Program-made: the position numbers and the translations under genes
Assembly: GCA_038143435.1 (NCBI GenBank)
Contig: JAYQLX010000004.1
Coordinates: 62,001-126,000 of the forward strand
DNA: 64,000 nucleotides
From: UBA8337 sp038143435
GTDB taxonomy: Bacteria; Pseudomonadota; Alphaproteobacteria; RS24
Direction of reading: 5' to 3'
Part shown: in pieces, positions 1 to 9,621 of the stretch
Layout of the letters: the number at the start of each line of letters is the position of its first letter
Position numbering within the stretch: the stretch's first letter is position 1
The notes under the pieces: model-generated
The model's database searches: none
What the model was told of the DNA's origin: nothing
The model's input: the letters and a program-made list of their open reading frames with translations, nothing else

Positions 1-257
1 GTGGCTAATTAGAAAACCAAATTTATAAGTTATTGTTTTTATAATATAAATGTGGTCGGGGCTGCAAGATGCACAATGAACTTGCGCGCCCCCTGGTGCC
101 CCAAACCAGGTGCGCTGAAACCAGGACCTGCGCCAAGCCCGGCGACTGAGAAAGTGATTAGACCAATTATCAAGGATTTTCAAGGCGCATAAGCCCCCTA
201 TCCCGCCTACATCAGGCGAAACTGCGGAGCTTCTGAAAACAAGATTGTCCATTAGTA
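1..257. other. Left-edge region without a recognised gene
   Basis: This stretch lies downstream of the leftmost minus-strand gene. It starts AT-rich (about positions 1-55) and becomes GC-rich between about 60 and 150. I found no open frame longer than about 46 codons, no tRNA cloverleaf and no clear terminator. The GC-rich part could be structured RNA, but it matches no RNA family I recognise. Confidence 0.4.
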
Positions 258-696
258 TTATCTCGCCCTTCGCCCGTCCATGCATGAGGCATCAACAAAT
301 GCGGTTTTGCCGGTTGCTCAGATAAAATTTTTGCCGTCCCTTGCAACCACTCCCCTTGTTGGGCAGAACGCAAAAACTCTGTGTTCAATTTGATGGTAAC
401 CGATGCACGTTTGACTTCTTTGAAAATATCTTGCCAGTTTGGCTCGACCAAACCATCCGCAAACTGAACAGAAAACCGCCATGCTTACAATCAGACCATC
501 CGTGATGTCTGACAAAATACAATGGCGCTCCGATAAGCTGAAAAGCGAACGCCCTGTCGCCAGGTTCTTTTTCGGCCCAATGAAACCAAGGGCCGTTATG
601 GGTGGTGAAAGGCCCACGGCGCACGCTTGGCTGAAACGGTTCTGGGGCGGATAATGCAACAATTTCATCAACCGAATTATTAGAAGACGCGTTCAT
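258..696 (-). CDS. PaaI-type hotdog thioesterase, frame interrupted twice
   Basis: This is a probable acyl-CoA thioesterase of the PaaI/YdiI hotdog-fold family. The first segment carries the family hallmark HNGPWFH and then KHGGFLFS, the equivalent of the usual HGG helix. The frame shifts near 460 and continues with VTIKLNTEFLRSAQQGEW, which matches the family's central beta strands. A second shift near 318 restores a normal C-terminus, AFVDASCMDGRRAR, ending at 258. Joined, the segments give about 146 codons, the usual length for the family. It starts 7 bp after the Sir2 gene stop and is probably co-transcribed with it. The natural substrate cannot be told. The two breaks look like sequencing indels because both flanks remain conserved. 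Confidence 0.7.
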
Positions 697-703
697 TTTT
701 CTT

Positions 704-1453
704 TCAGCTATCCAGCCTTAATATGTTTTGCAGTGTCGGCGTTATTTCTTCGTTAATGACCAAAGAAGCGGTGTCATCAAGTTCGGTCGGCTCACGATTG
801 ATGATAACCAGCCGCGCGCCATTATGGCGAGCCAAGACGGGAAATCCTGCCGCCGGAAAGACTTGCAGCGAAGAACCGATGGCGATGAACAAATCGCAAC
901 TCAAAGTCGCCGCTTCGGCTCGCTTCATTTGCGTTTCCGGCATAGATTGACCGAAGGAAATGGTTGCCGTTTTGACCATGCCGCCGCAATTCTGACAGCC
1001 CGGCGCAGATGCCATATCATCACCCTCAAAGGCACTGCGAATATCGTTCAGTTCATGCCGCAAATCGCAATCAAGACAAACGGCATATGTGCCATTGCCG
1101 TGCAATTCGATAATCTTATCCTCCGCAATGCCACTATCTTGGTGCAAATTGTCGATATTTTGCGTAATCACCGCGGACACCTTGCCATTGGCGACCAATT
1201 GGGCGACCGCCCTGTGCCCGTCATTGGGCTGTGGCGTGCCAAGCTCGTCGGACATGGCGAATTTGCGCCGCCACGCTTCGATGCGGTTTTCCTCGCTGGC
1301 TATAAAATCCTGAAACATGATGGGCGCCATGCGTGTCCACACACCGCCCGGGCTTCTAAAGTCAGGGATACCGCTATCCGTACTCATACCCGCACCGGTA
1401 AAAATCACAACATTCTCTGCTTCATCGACCCATTGGCGCAGTGTTGAACTCAT
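704..1453 (-). CDS. cobB: Sir2-family NAD-dependent protein deacylase
   Basis: This 249-residue protein removes acyl groups from lysines using NAD+. The intact frame shows the Rossmann NAD motif GAGMSTDSGIPDFRS at about residues 20-34, the TQNIDNLH motif, the catalytic HG pair in ELHGN, and two Cys-x2-Cys pairs forming the structural zinc site. The GSSLQVFPAA segment closes the NAD pocket. The start codon overlaps the stop of the upstream hydrolase in an ATGA arrangement, and the thioesterase follows 7 bp downstream, so the three are likely one transcript. Whether it is a deacetylase or prefers longer acyl groups is not resolved. The thioesterase neighbour hints at acyl metabolism, but this is inference. 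Confidence 0.93.
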   Translation of the reverse strand: MSSTLRQWVDEAENVVIFTGAGMSTDSGIPDFRSPGGVWTRMAPIMFQDFIASEENRIEAWRRKFAMSDELGTPQPNDGHRAVAQLVANGKVSAVITQNIDNLHQDSGIAEDKIIELHGNGTYAVCLDCDLRHELNDIRSAFEGDDMASAPGCQNCGGMVKTATISFGQSMPETQMKRAEAATLSCDLFIAIGSSLQVFPAAGFPVLARHNGARLVIINREPTELDDTASLVINEEITPTLQNILRLDS

Positions 1454-2350
1454 AAAATCAGGTGCTCTTTATAATAATCAATGGCTTCATCAATCGCCAT
1501 TTTGCGAGTGCGATTGTTCTGCAGCATGGTGAAATGCTCGGCATCATATGTAGTCAGTGTAGCTAATGGCCCGCAGCGGCGCACAAAATTACCGATGGCC
1601 TCATTGGACACCAGCCGGTCGCTTTCACCCATTTGAATAAGCATGGGCACGGTCAAATCATCGGTCAAAAGCGACGCATTATTTTCGTTCAATTCGCCGG
1701 TTAAGAAACTGTCAGGATGCAATTCATTGCGCCAGCTCGGGCCACCCAATTTCGGATAAATCTGCGCCTCTTTCGCCGCCAAAACGGCGATGTCATTATC
1801 ATTATTCGGCGCGGCCAGCATCATTTCAGGTTTTTTGAAAAACATTCGCTCTTTTGAACGCTTTATCAATTGCTGCTGAATTTGCAGCGTCTTTTTCATG
1901 CCGCGTTCATAATTAGATATTCATCAACATTCATCGGATCAATGGCAGGGACCTGCGCGACAACGGCACGAATGGTCGGGTCTTTATGCGCCATATGAAT
2001 GACATGGCCGCCGGAAAAAGACATACCCCAAAGACCGATGCGCTCGCATCAACATTGGCATGGCTGCGTAAGGTGTAAATGGCGCGCGCCCAGTCACGAC
2101 GCTGGCGCGGCACAGAAACATATTGGCGCGGCGTACCATCGCTAAGGCCGAAACCGCGATAATCAAACAACAAAGCGTGAAAACCGGCTTTGGCAAAAGC
2201 CTCAGCATAGGGAAAAAGCCCGGTATCCATCGTGCCGCAAAATCCGTGCGCCAGCACCACGCCGGCACCATTGCTTTTTTCGCTGTCCGGCTCATAAATG
2301 CGACCACGACAATTAATGCGTTGCGATTTGAAATCGATTTCCTTGAACAT
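1450..2350 (-). CDS. Alpha/beta hydrolase, frame interrupted twice
   Basis: This is a serine hydrolase of the alpha/beta fold, about 300 codons when joined. The N-terminal segment has the oxyanion strand motif VLAHGFCGTMD and the FDYRGFGLSDG strand-helix turn. After a shift near 2037 the nucleophile elbow reads GMSFSGG, with Ser as nucleophile. After a second shift near 1896 the C-terminal segment supplies the acid in MGESDRLVS and the His in DAEHFTML. Together these form a full catalytic triad, so the gene is intact apart from the reading-frame breaks. I chose the start at 2350 because the frame upstream of it lacks similarity. Its stop overlaps the Sir2 start. The substrate is unknown. Confidence 0.72.
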
Positions 2351-2438
2351 CGCGTTATTAAATAACAGCGGCAAAAAGAAAACCACATTTATGTGCGGTT
2401 TGAGTTAAAATAGGGTTCTTTTTTTAAGAGGACTGACA

Positions 2439-2858
2439 ATGAAGTATCTTCACACCATGATCCGCGTCACTGATTTGGATGCAACGCTTGATTTTTTCTG
2501 CACCCATTTGGGGCTTGAAAATGTCGGCCGTTTTGATGTTGAGGAAGGGCGATTTACTTTGGTTTTTCTTGCCCCGCCCGGACAGCCGGAAGCACAAATC
2601 GAACTGACCCATAATTGGGATGAAAAAGAAGTTGATGAGGGCCGCAATTTCGGCCACCTCGCTTATCAGGTTGACGATATTTATGCCACCTGTGAGAAGC
2701 TGGCCGCCGCCGGCATCACCATTAATCGCCCGCCGCGCGACGGACGCATGGCCTTTGTGCGCTCTCCCGACAATGTGTCGATTGAATTGCTGCAAGCCGG
2801 TGACGCACTGCCCGCAAAAGAGCCGTGGGCATCTATGGAGAATATCGGCCATTGGTAG
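2439..2858 (+). CDS. gloA: Lactoylglutathione lyase / VOC-family glyoxalase I
   Basis: This 139-residue protein would isomerise the methylglyoxal-glutathione hemithioacetal to S-lactoylglutathione in the cytoplasm. It shows the VOC repeat pattern: KYLHTMIRVTDLDATLDFF with the first metal His, QIELTHNW with the first metal Glu, then FGHLAYQVDDI with the second His and a terminal SIELLQ with the last Glu. An AAGAGGA ribosome site lies about 8 bp before ATG. It is divergent from the upstream hydrolase, and the 88 bp between them must hold both promoters. The metal-ligand set is complete, so activity is likely. Length and order match class I glyoxalase. Confidence 0.9.
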   Translation: MKYLHTMIRVTDLDATLDFFCTHLGLENVGRFDVEEGRFTLVFLAPPGQPEAQIELTHNWDEKEVDEGRNFGHLAYQVDDIYATCEKLAAAGITINRPPRDGRMAFVRSPDNVSIELLQAGDALPAKEPWASMENIGHW

Positions 2859-2910
2859 GCTTTCGCTTTTTATTATCTGCCATGATAGCGGTGCTAATTG
2901 AGAACCCGCA

Positions 2911-3507
2911 TTGGCGCAAAGCCGTGCGGAATCGCCGCGCGAAAATGTGCAGCGCCGCCAAGCCGAAGCCAAAAAGCGCACTAATCCCTATTGGGAAGGC
3001 TTTATTCTCAAGCATGAAGGCAATTGCAAAAAGGCGATTGCGAAACTTGAGCCATTGGCTTTGCGTGGTTTCGGTTTTGAAGATGCGCAAACGGCACTTG
3101 GTGAGTGTTATTTGCAATTGGCCGGGCTGGATACCAATGCCGGTTCCGCCCCCTACCGCGATACCATATTTGACGTGGCGGACTTCCAATCCGGGCTTGA
3201 GTGGGTCGGAAAAGCCGCGCGCGCCGGTCATTTCAGGGCGCAAGCGGTGATGATTGCGCTTTATGCGGCCGGTCTCGGCCCCGATGAAGACAAAATCGAA
3301 GGGGCCAAATGGGCACATCTTTACCTGACAAATCCGAGTCGTCGTAATCTTGGTGCGCCAATTGATGCGGTTGTTTCAATCGATCAAATCAAAAAGTCGA
3401 TGGACAATGAAAGCTGGTTGATTGGCAAAGAGCGCGCGCGCGATTGGGTGCCACTTTATGATGATGCGCCGCCGCAAGTGCCGGAACAGGCGCAAGACAA
3501 GAAATAG
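2911..3507 (+). CDS. Secreted protein with Sel1/TPR-like helical repeats
   Basis: The visible frame starts at a TTG and encodes 198 residues with helical segments such as KAIAKLEPLALRG, AQTALGECYLQLAG and GLEWVGKAARAGHFRAQAVM, which resemble Sel1/TPR repeats used for protein contacts. The first residues read AQSRAESPRENV. Just upstream, in another frame, the DNA encodes FRFLLSAMIAVLIENP, a hydrophobic stretch. Joining the two would give a normal signal peptide ending in an Ala-x-Ala cleavage site, so I infer a frameshift near 2905 and a true start near 2852-2881. It follows gloA closely and precedes msrA, whose product is also exported. The specific role is unknown. Confidence 0.6.
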   Translation: MAQSRAESPRENVQRRQAEAKKRTNPYWEGFILKHEGNCKKAIAKLEPLALRGFGFEDAQTALGECYLQLAGLDTNAGSAPYRDTIFDVADFQSGLEWVGKAARAGHFRAQAVMIALYAAGLGPDEDKIEGAKWAHLYLTNPSRRNLGAPIDAVVSIDQIKKSMDNESWLIGKERARDWVPLYDDAPPQVPEQAQDKK

Positions 3508-3554
3508 CCACATTCACCTGTTAGACAAAGGGCACAATAAGAAAGGTTCTCCCA

Positions 3555-4166
3555 ATGAAGCAGTTTATTGCCGCCCTCACCCTCGCATTCGGTTTCGCCA
3601 TGCCGGTTCAAGCAGCTGAAAAAGTCGCCTATTTCGCCGGTGGTTGCTTTTGGTGCACAGAAGCAGATTTTGAGAAAATAGAAGGTGTTGGCGATGTCAT
3701 CTCAGGTTTTATGGGTGGCAAGAAAGCCAACCCGTCTTATGAAGATGTTGTCTATGGCCGCACCACGCATCGTGAAACGGTGAAAGTGCCCTATGATGAT
3801 ACCAAAGTCAGCTATCAAGAATTATTGAGTGCGTTTTGGCGTATGCATGACCCGACTGACGGCAAAGGCAGCTTTGTGGACCGCGGGCGGCATTATTCAA
3901 GTGCCATTTATTATGTTGATGACGCGCAAAACCGCCTGGCTGAAGGGGCGATTGCGGCGCTCGATAAATCCCGAAAATTCAGCCGCCCGATAACCACGGA
4001 AATTGCAAAAGCCGAAGGTTTTTATCCGGCAGAAGACTATCATCAGGACTATTACAAAAAAGCGGCAACCAAATATAAATATTACCGCTTTCGCTCAGGC
4101 CGCGACCAATTCATCAAAGTCTTTTGGAAAGACGATAAAAACATCTATCAGCTGACACTACGTTAA
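3555..4166 (+). CDS. msrA: Exported peptide methionine-S-sulfoxide reductase
   Basis: The 203-residue product reduces S-methionine sulfoxide in oxidised proteins. Residues 1-20 form a signal peptide ending in VQA-AEK, so it should act in the periplasm. The catalytic motif GGCFWC follows at about residues 29-34, and the family signatures YEDVVYGRTTHRETVKV, FWRMHDPT and EDYHQDYY are present. Most MsrA proteins are cytoplasmic; this one is exported. It probably shares a transcript with the repeat protein just upstream, 47 bp away. The C-terminus is intact. Confidence 0.92.
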   Translation: MKQFIAALTLAFGFAMPVQAAEKVAYFAGGCFWCTEADFEKIEGVGDVISGFMGGKKANPSYEDVVYGRTTHRETVKVPYDDTKVSYQELLSAFWRMHDPTDGKGSFVDRGRHYSSAIYYVDDAQNRLAEGAIAALDKSRKFSRPITTEIAKAEGFYPAEDYHQDYYKKAATKYKYYRFRSGRDQFIKVFWKDDKNIYQLTLR

Positions 4167-4184
4167 GCGAGAAAATGCCGAGCA

Positions 4185-4259
4185 TGGCACGCCCTAGGGG
4201 AATCGAACCCCTCTTTCCAGGTTGAAAACCTGGCGTCCTAACCGATAGACGAAGGGCGC
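4185..4259 (-). tRNA. tRNA-Glu (anticodon TTC)
   Basis: The minus strand folds into a complete cloverleaf. The 7-bp acceptor stem starts GCGCCCT and ends in a G-T pair. The anticodon stem CCAGG/CCTGG encloses TTTTCAA with anticodon TTC, and the T arm carries GGTTCGATTCC. The 3' CCA is encoded. It is transcribed opposite to msrA and in the same direction as recJ. Confidence 0.93.
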
Positions 4260-4280
4260 TCCAATGGCTCAGTGCGTGAT

Positions 4281-4309
4281 GATATATCCTTAAACGCCAA
4301 GCTTTTCAA
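4281..4309 (-). promoter_or_regulatory. Sigma-70 type promoter of tRNA-Glu
   Basis: Read on the minus strand, TTGAAA (4309-4304) and TATATC (4286-4281) are separated by exactly 17 bp, about 21 bp before the mature tRNA 5' end. The match to a housekeeping promoter is good. Function is inferred from position. Confidence 0.6.
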
Positions 4310-4325
4310 GCCTTGCAACGGTCAC

Positions 4326-6107
4326 TTAAGCAGGTGCGGCATCATGAACCATAAACTGCACATCGCGCCGCCCATTCCAATCATCGGCGCGCAAATATCC
4401 GGCAATATGAATCGGCTCGCGCGTTGTTTGCAGCAACATACGCACTTCTTCCGGCACTGATGCAAAAGCCATTGCCTTCAATCGCCCGCCGCCGGGACCG
4501 GAAAAAACACAACGCACATGGCCATCACCGACAATGCCATGATTGACGACATTAACAGCCGGAAGAACAAGGCGCGGTTCAGGGTTTCCGGCACCGAAAC
4601 GGGCCGACTTGTTGCATGGTTTCCCATAAATCGCGGGTCGCTGCTTGCGGTGTCAGGCTGGCATCGAGCCGCAAACGGCGCGGTGCATCAAGCGCCATTG
4701 TGCCGAGCGCCTCGCCGAGATAAGCCTCAAATGCGGGTAATTGTTCGCGCTTTAGCGTCACGCCGGCCGCCATCGCATGACCGCCACCTGCTTCAATCAG
4801 CTTCTCATCCACTGCACCGGCGACCAGACGACCGACATCGACAGAACTGATAGAGCGCGCTGAACCCTTGCCCAATCCGTCCTCATCAAAGGCAATGACG
4901 AAAGTCGGACGGTGATATTTATCTTTCAGCCGACCGGCGACAATGCCGATGACACCGGCGTGCCAGCCATCACCGGCCTGCAAAATATAAGGCGGCAGCG
5001 CATTGCCTTGCGCCAGCATCGCCTCAACATTGCGGGTCGCCGCTTCCTGCACCTCACTCTCAATCAACCGCCGCTGGCTATTGAAGTCATCAAGCCGCGC
5101 GGCATAACCCGCCGCTTCATCAGGGTTTTCAGTCGTCAGTAGGCGCGTACCGATTTCAGATTGGCCGACGCGGCCACCTGCATTCACACGCGGGCCGAGT
5201 TGAAAACCAAGCTGATAAGTGCCCCAAACGCCCTCGGCGCGTGCCACTTTGCCGAGTGCCTGCAGACCGAGATTGCGCCCATGCTGCATGACCGCCAGCC
5301 CCTGACGCACAAAGGCGCGATTGATGCCCTCCAACGGAACAAATCGCACACTGTGCCGAGCGCCACCAAGTCAAGGAAATGCGTCAAATCCGGTTCGTCG
5401 TGCCCTTCAAAGAAACCTTTTTGGCGCAGCGTGCGATTGAGACCGACCAGCAGCATGAACGTCACGCCAACCGCTGCAAGATGCCCCAAACCGCTTTCAT
5501 CGTCAGCGCGACGCGGATTTATCAACGCAAAACAATCAGGCAGGCCGCCGCCCGTTTGGTGATGGTCAGCGACAATAACCTCTTGGCCACGCGCTTCGGC
5601 GGCCGCCAAAACATCATGCGCCATCGTTCCGCAATCAACCGTGACGAGCAGCTTGTAGCCGTCATCGAACAGTTTTTGAAAAGCCGCTTCATTAGGGCCA
5701 TAACCTTCAGCCGTGCGGTCAGGAATGTAGAAATTCATCTCACGCCCACAAGCGCGCCAATAGCGAATGAGCAAGGAAGATGACGTTGCACCATCAACAT
5801 CATAATCGCCGAAAACGGCAATCGGCTCATCGTCAATAATGGCGTCGCCAATCGCTCACAGGCCTTATCCATATCGGTCAAGGCTTGACGGGTCAATCAG
5901 CAGGTCACGCAATTTCGGGTCCAGATAAGATGGCGCTTGCTCGCTGGAAACACCGCGCGCCACCAACATACGGCATAGCAAATCGGGCAGCCCCAAACGT
6001 TGCGACAAGCGCCAAATTTGGCGATCATCACTTTCCTGCATCACCCAAAACTGTCCCGCTGCCGATCGGGAGACACCCAAAGCAGCGCGGTCAGTCTCGT
6101 CAGTCAT
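4326..6107 (-). CDS. recJ: Single-stranded-DNA exonuclease RecJ, frame interrupted about four times
   Basis: RecJ is a 5'-3' single-strand DNA exonuclease of the DHH phosphoesterase family used in recombination and repair. Joined segments span about 594 codons, normal for RecJ. The N-terminal part runs from ATG 6107. Breaks near 5880 and 5840 flank the metal motif FGDYDVDGATSS. The next segment holds VTVDCG and VADHHQTG, the DHH motif. After a break near 5350 comes LGPRVNAGGRVG, and the DHHA1 motif GGGHAMAAG. A last break near 4600 leads to GAGNPEP and a C-terminal OB-like region ending at 4326. The start overlaps the glpX stop. All catalytic motifs survive, so the breaks are more likely sequence errors than decay. 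Confidence 0.85.
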
Positions 6108-7076
6108 CAATGTTGAATTTGTCTATGTGGCTGTGACGCGCCTTAATCCAGCGAATAGTGCCGGTTGATGAGCGCATGAGCACCGTGTCTGTCCAAACTT
6201 CATCGCCGCGCCGCTCAATACCCGAAAGCATTGAGCCTGCCGTTACGCCGGTAACTGACAGCACAACATCACCGCTGGCCATTTCTTCCATTTCATATTT
6301 TTTGGAAAAATCGGTAATGCCCATTTTGGCAGCGCGCGCCTTTTGCTCTTCGCTATCGGTAACCAGTCGGCCCTGCATTTGCCCCCTGTGCAGCGCAAAC
6401 CGGCAGCGGCCAATACGCCCTCCGGCGCACCACCCGTGCCCATATACATGTCGATACCGGTTGCAGGGTCAGTGCAATGAATAACACCGGCAATATCGCC
6501 ATCGGTAATCAGCGTCACGCGCGCGCCAACCTCGCGCACTTTGGCAATAATTTCAGCGTGGCGCGGACGGTCAAGCACGCATACATTTATCAGCTCAACG
6601 TCAACGCCTTTGGCTTTCGCCAATGCCTTGACGTTATCGGCAGGGTCAGCATCCAAATCGACCAAACCGGCCGGGTAACCGCCGCCAATAGCGATTTTTT
6701 CCATATAGACATCGGGCGCATTGAGCAGGCTTCCGCCCTGCGCCATCGCCACCACGGCCAGCGCATTGGGCATGCCTTTGGCGGTCAGTGTCGTGCCTTC
6801 CAACGGGTCGAGCGCAATATCTACTTTCGGGCCTTTGCCGGTGCCGACTTTTTCACCGATATAAAGCATCGGGGCTTCGTCGCGTTCGCCTTCACCAATC
6901 ACCACTTCGCCATCAATATTGAGCGTGTTTAACTCGCGGCGCATGGCATCGACCGCCGCTTGGTCGGCTGCTTTTTCGTCGCCGCGCCCGATAAGGGTTG
7001 AGGCGGCAACCGCTGCGCGCTCGGTTACGCGGGCCAGTTCCAAAGTTAATTGGCGGTCAATTTTTTTTGATGACAT
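6100..7076 (-). CDS. glpX: Class II fructose-1,6-bisphosphatase, one frameshift
   Basis: GlpX hydrolyses fructose-1,6-bisphosphate in gluconeogenesis. The first 230 residues are intact and include IGEGERDEAPM (metal-binding Glu/Asp), DIALDPLEGT, and GTGGAPEGVLAAA. Near 6385, in a run of five Gs, the frame shifts; it resumes as MQGRLVTDSEEQ and ends at 6100 after about 325 codons, as expected for the family. The position between hom and recJ is a gene order seen in alphaproteobacteria. The hom stop lies 9 bp upstream of its start, so the group is probably one operon from alaC. Confidence 0.88.
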
Positions 7077-7085
7077 AATTGTTTT

Positions 7086-8358
7086 TTAATCCTCTTCAGC
7101 AAATACCGGCAAAGCCAGCACCGCATTACATATTTCTGATTGCTGCTCCAAAGCGGCCAAAGCCGCCTCCAAAGCAGCACTTTCCGCTTGATGAGTAATA
7201 AAAACCACCGGCAAATGACTGTCACCCGCTTCTGATGACCTTTGCACAACTTCTTCAATAGAAACGCCGTTTTCCGCCAAAATTTGGGTCGCTTTGGCCA
7301 TGCTGCCGGGCTGGTCGGCCAGTGCGAGGCGAATATAAAACTCGCGCGCCGGTGCATTTGACGAGGCTGATTCTGTCATTGCCGCCACCGTGCTGTTGAA
7401 TAAGGGTCGGCCAAAGCCCGATGCAATATCGGAAATATCGGCCAATACGGCAGATGCCGTCGCGCCGCCACCGGCCCCCGGCCCCTGCAACATCACAGCG
7501 CCCAGCGGTTCGGCGCTGATGCTTACCGCATTCAATTCGTTGACCACTTGTGCCAAAGGGTGCGCCTTTTTCACCAGCACAGGTTCAACACTGTGATAAA
7601 CGCCATTACCGCTGCGCTCGGCCAGCCCCACCAAGCGGATGACGCTGTCAAACGCATCAGCAAAGGCAATATCAGCCGCGGTGATCGCCTCAATACCGGT
7701 GACCGCAATATTATCCATATCCGGCGCAACGCCAAAGGCCAGTGCCGACAAAACGGCCAGCTTTTGCCCCGCATCCATGCCGCTCACATCAAGCGTCGGG
7801 TCAGCCTCGGCAAAGCCCTTCTCTTGCGCCTCTTTCAGCGCCTCTTCAAATGACAGCCCGGCGGCTTCCATTCGGCTCAAAATATAATTGCACGTGCCGT
7901 TCAAAATACCGCAAAGGCGGTGAATATCATTTCCGGCCAACCCTTCGCGCACGGTTTTGATAACGGGAATGCCGCCCGCAACCGCCGCCTCAAAGGCCAA
8001 CGGCACATCGCCACCGACTGACAAATCAGATAAACGCGCTGCATGCTTGGCCAACATGGCCTTATTCGCCGTGACCACGGGTTTGCCCTTCTCAAGAGCC
8101 GCTTCAACAAGTCCAGAGCAATACCGTTTTCGCCGCCAATCAGCTCGACGACGACATCGACCTTGTCATGACTGACCAAATCCAACGGTGTGGCAACAAA
8201 ATCAACGTGCTCAAATCAACACCACGATCTTTTTTTGCGTCACGGGCCGAAACCGCAACCAATTCGGCGCGCGGCACTGCGCCCTGCAACAAACGCGCTG
8301 CCACAGTTGCGCCGACCGTTCCGAGACCGGCCAATCCGATACGCATGTTACTGCTCAT
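7086..8358 (-). CDS. hom: Homoserine dehydrogenase, two frameshifts
   Basis: This enzyme reduces aspartate semialdehyde to homoserine on the way to threonine and methionine. The N-terminus has the NAD(P) loop GLAGLGTVG. Two breaks, near 8190 and 8095, separate VDVVVELIGG and then VTANKAMLAKH. The long final segment holds the catalytic GILNGTCNYILSRME, the substrate loop GFAEADPTLDVSGMDAGQK, and a C-terminal ACT domain starting near ALADQPGSMAKATQIL, the usual site of threonine feedback. The total is about 424 codons. The start overlaps the alaC stop (ATGA). The conserved ACT domain suggests feedback control is retained. Confidence 0.88.
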
Positions 8359-9558
8359 GCGGATTTCTTCTTTTCCAGATGCTCGTCCATAAAGCGTTTC
8401 AAGCTGCGTCCGGCTTGCCGGATACGCTGTTCATTCTCGACCAATGCAAGGCGCACATGGTCATCACCATATTCACCAAAGCCAATACCCGGCGAAACGG
8501 CAATATCTGCCTCTTTCAAAAGTAAGCTCGCTAAATTCAAGTGACTTCATATCGGCGAAGGGAGCCGGTATGCGCGCCCATGCAAACATGGTGGCAGGCG
8601 GCGACGGCACATTCCAACCGGCACGATGAAAAACATCAATCAAGACATCGCGACGCTCTTTATAGACAGCGCGAATGTCACGGATGATTTCTTCCGGACT
8701 GTCGAGCGCCGCTGCCGCCGCAACCTGTATCGGCGTGAACGCGCCATAATCGAGATAAGATTTAATGCGGGTCAGTGCGCCGATAAGCTTTTCATTGCCG
8801 ACGGCAAACCCCATACGCCAACCGGGCATGGAGAAGGTTTTCGACAGCGAGGTGAACTCAACGGCAATATCTTTCGCGCCCTCCACTTGCAGAATTGACG
8901 GTGGCGGATTGTCTTCATCGAAATAAATCTCGGAATAAGCCAAATCCGACAGCAAAATAATGTCGTGCTTTTTGGCATAGGCGACGACCTCCTGGTAAAA
9001 TGCGAGATCGACCACTTCCGCCGTCGGATTGCTCGGATAATTCAGCACCAGCACTTTCGGCTTGGGGTGACTGTGCACCACCGCTTGGTCCAGCACGGCG
9101 AAAAAGTCGTCACCCTCTTGCACCGGCAAATGGCGAATGGTCGCGCCGGAAATGATGAAACCGAACGCATGAATCGGATAGGTCGGGTTGGGCACCAAAA
9201 TAACATCGCCCGGATTGGAGATGGCCTGCGCCATATTGGCAAAGCCCTCCTTAGAACCGAGCGTGGCTATGACTTCCGTATCGGGGTTGAGCTTGACGCC
9301 AAAGCGGCGCTCATAATACCGCGCCTGCGCCTTACGCAAGCCGGGAATACCCTTTGAGGCTGAATAGCGATGGGTGCGCGGATTGCGGACCGTTTCCACC
9401 AGTTTTTCGACAATATGCTCCGGTGTCGGCAAATCGGGGTTACCCATGCCGAAATCGATAATATCCTTGCCATCCGCGCGCGCCTGCGCCTTCAGCTTAT
9501 TGACGCGCTCAAACACATAAGGTGGCAATCTATCTATGCGATGAAATTCGTGGTCCAT
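8355..9558 (-). CDS. alaC: AlaC-like class I/II aminotransferase, one frameshift
   Basis: This is a PLP aminotransferase closely resembling E. coli AlaC and related LL-diaminopimelate or aspartate aminotransferases. Hallmarks are IDRLPPYVFERVNKLK at the N-terminus, FGMGNPDLPTP, NYPSNPTAEV, the PLP lysine in SLSKTFSMPGWRMGF, and SPGIGFGEYGDDHVRLAL near the end. The frame shifts near 8533, inside an AAGCTCGC/TTTT-rich stretch, and resumes to stop at 8355, giving about 401 codons. Its stop overlaps the hom start, so it may supply amino-group transfer for the aspartate family. The substrate cannot be set from sequence alone. Confidence 0.85.
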
Positions 9559-9621
9559 CTTTCTTCCATTCGCTTAAAAGCCTTTAGTGCAATGCAAATA
9601 AGGCAATAGCATGACTTTCCC

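Noticed and set aside
50..160. Possible structured RNA (SRP, tmRNA or RNase P) in the GC-rich left edge
   Set aside because: No GGAA tetraloop, tag reading frame, or conserved P4 core could be found.
728..1447. 239-codon plus-strand frame opposite the Sir2 gene
   Set aside because: It is antisense to a complete, well-conserved gene and has no recognisable motif.
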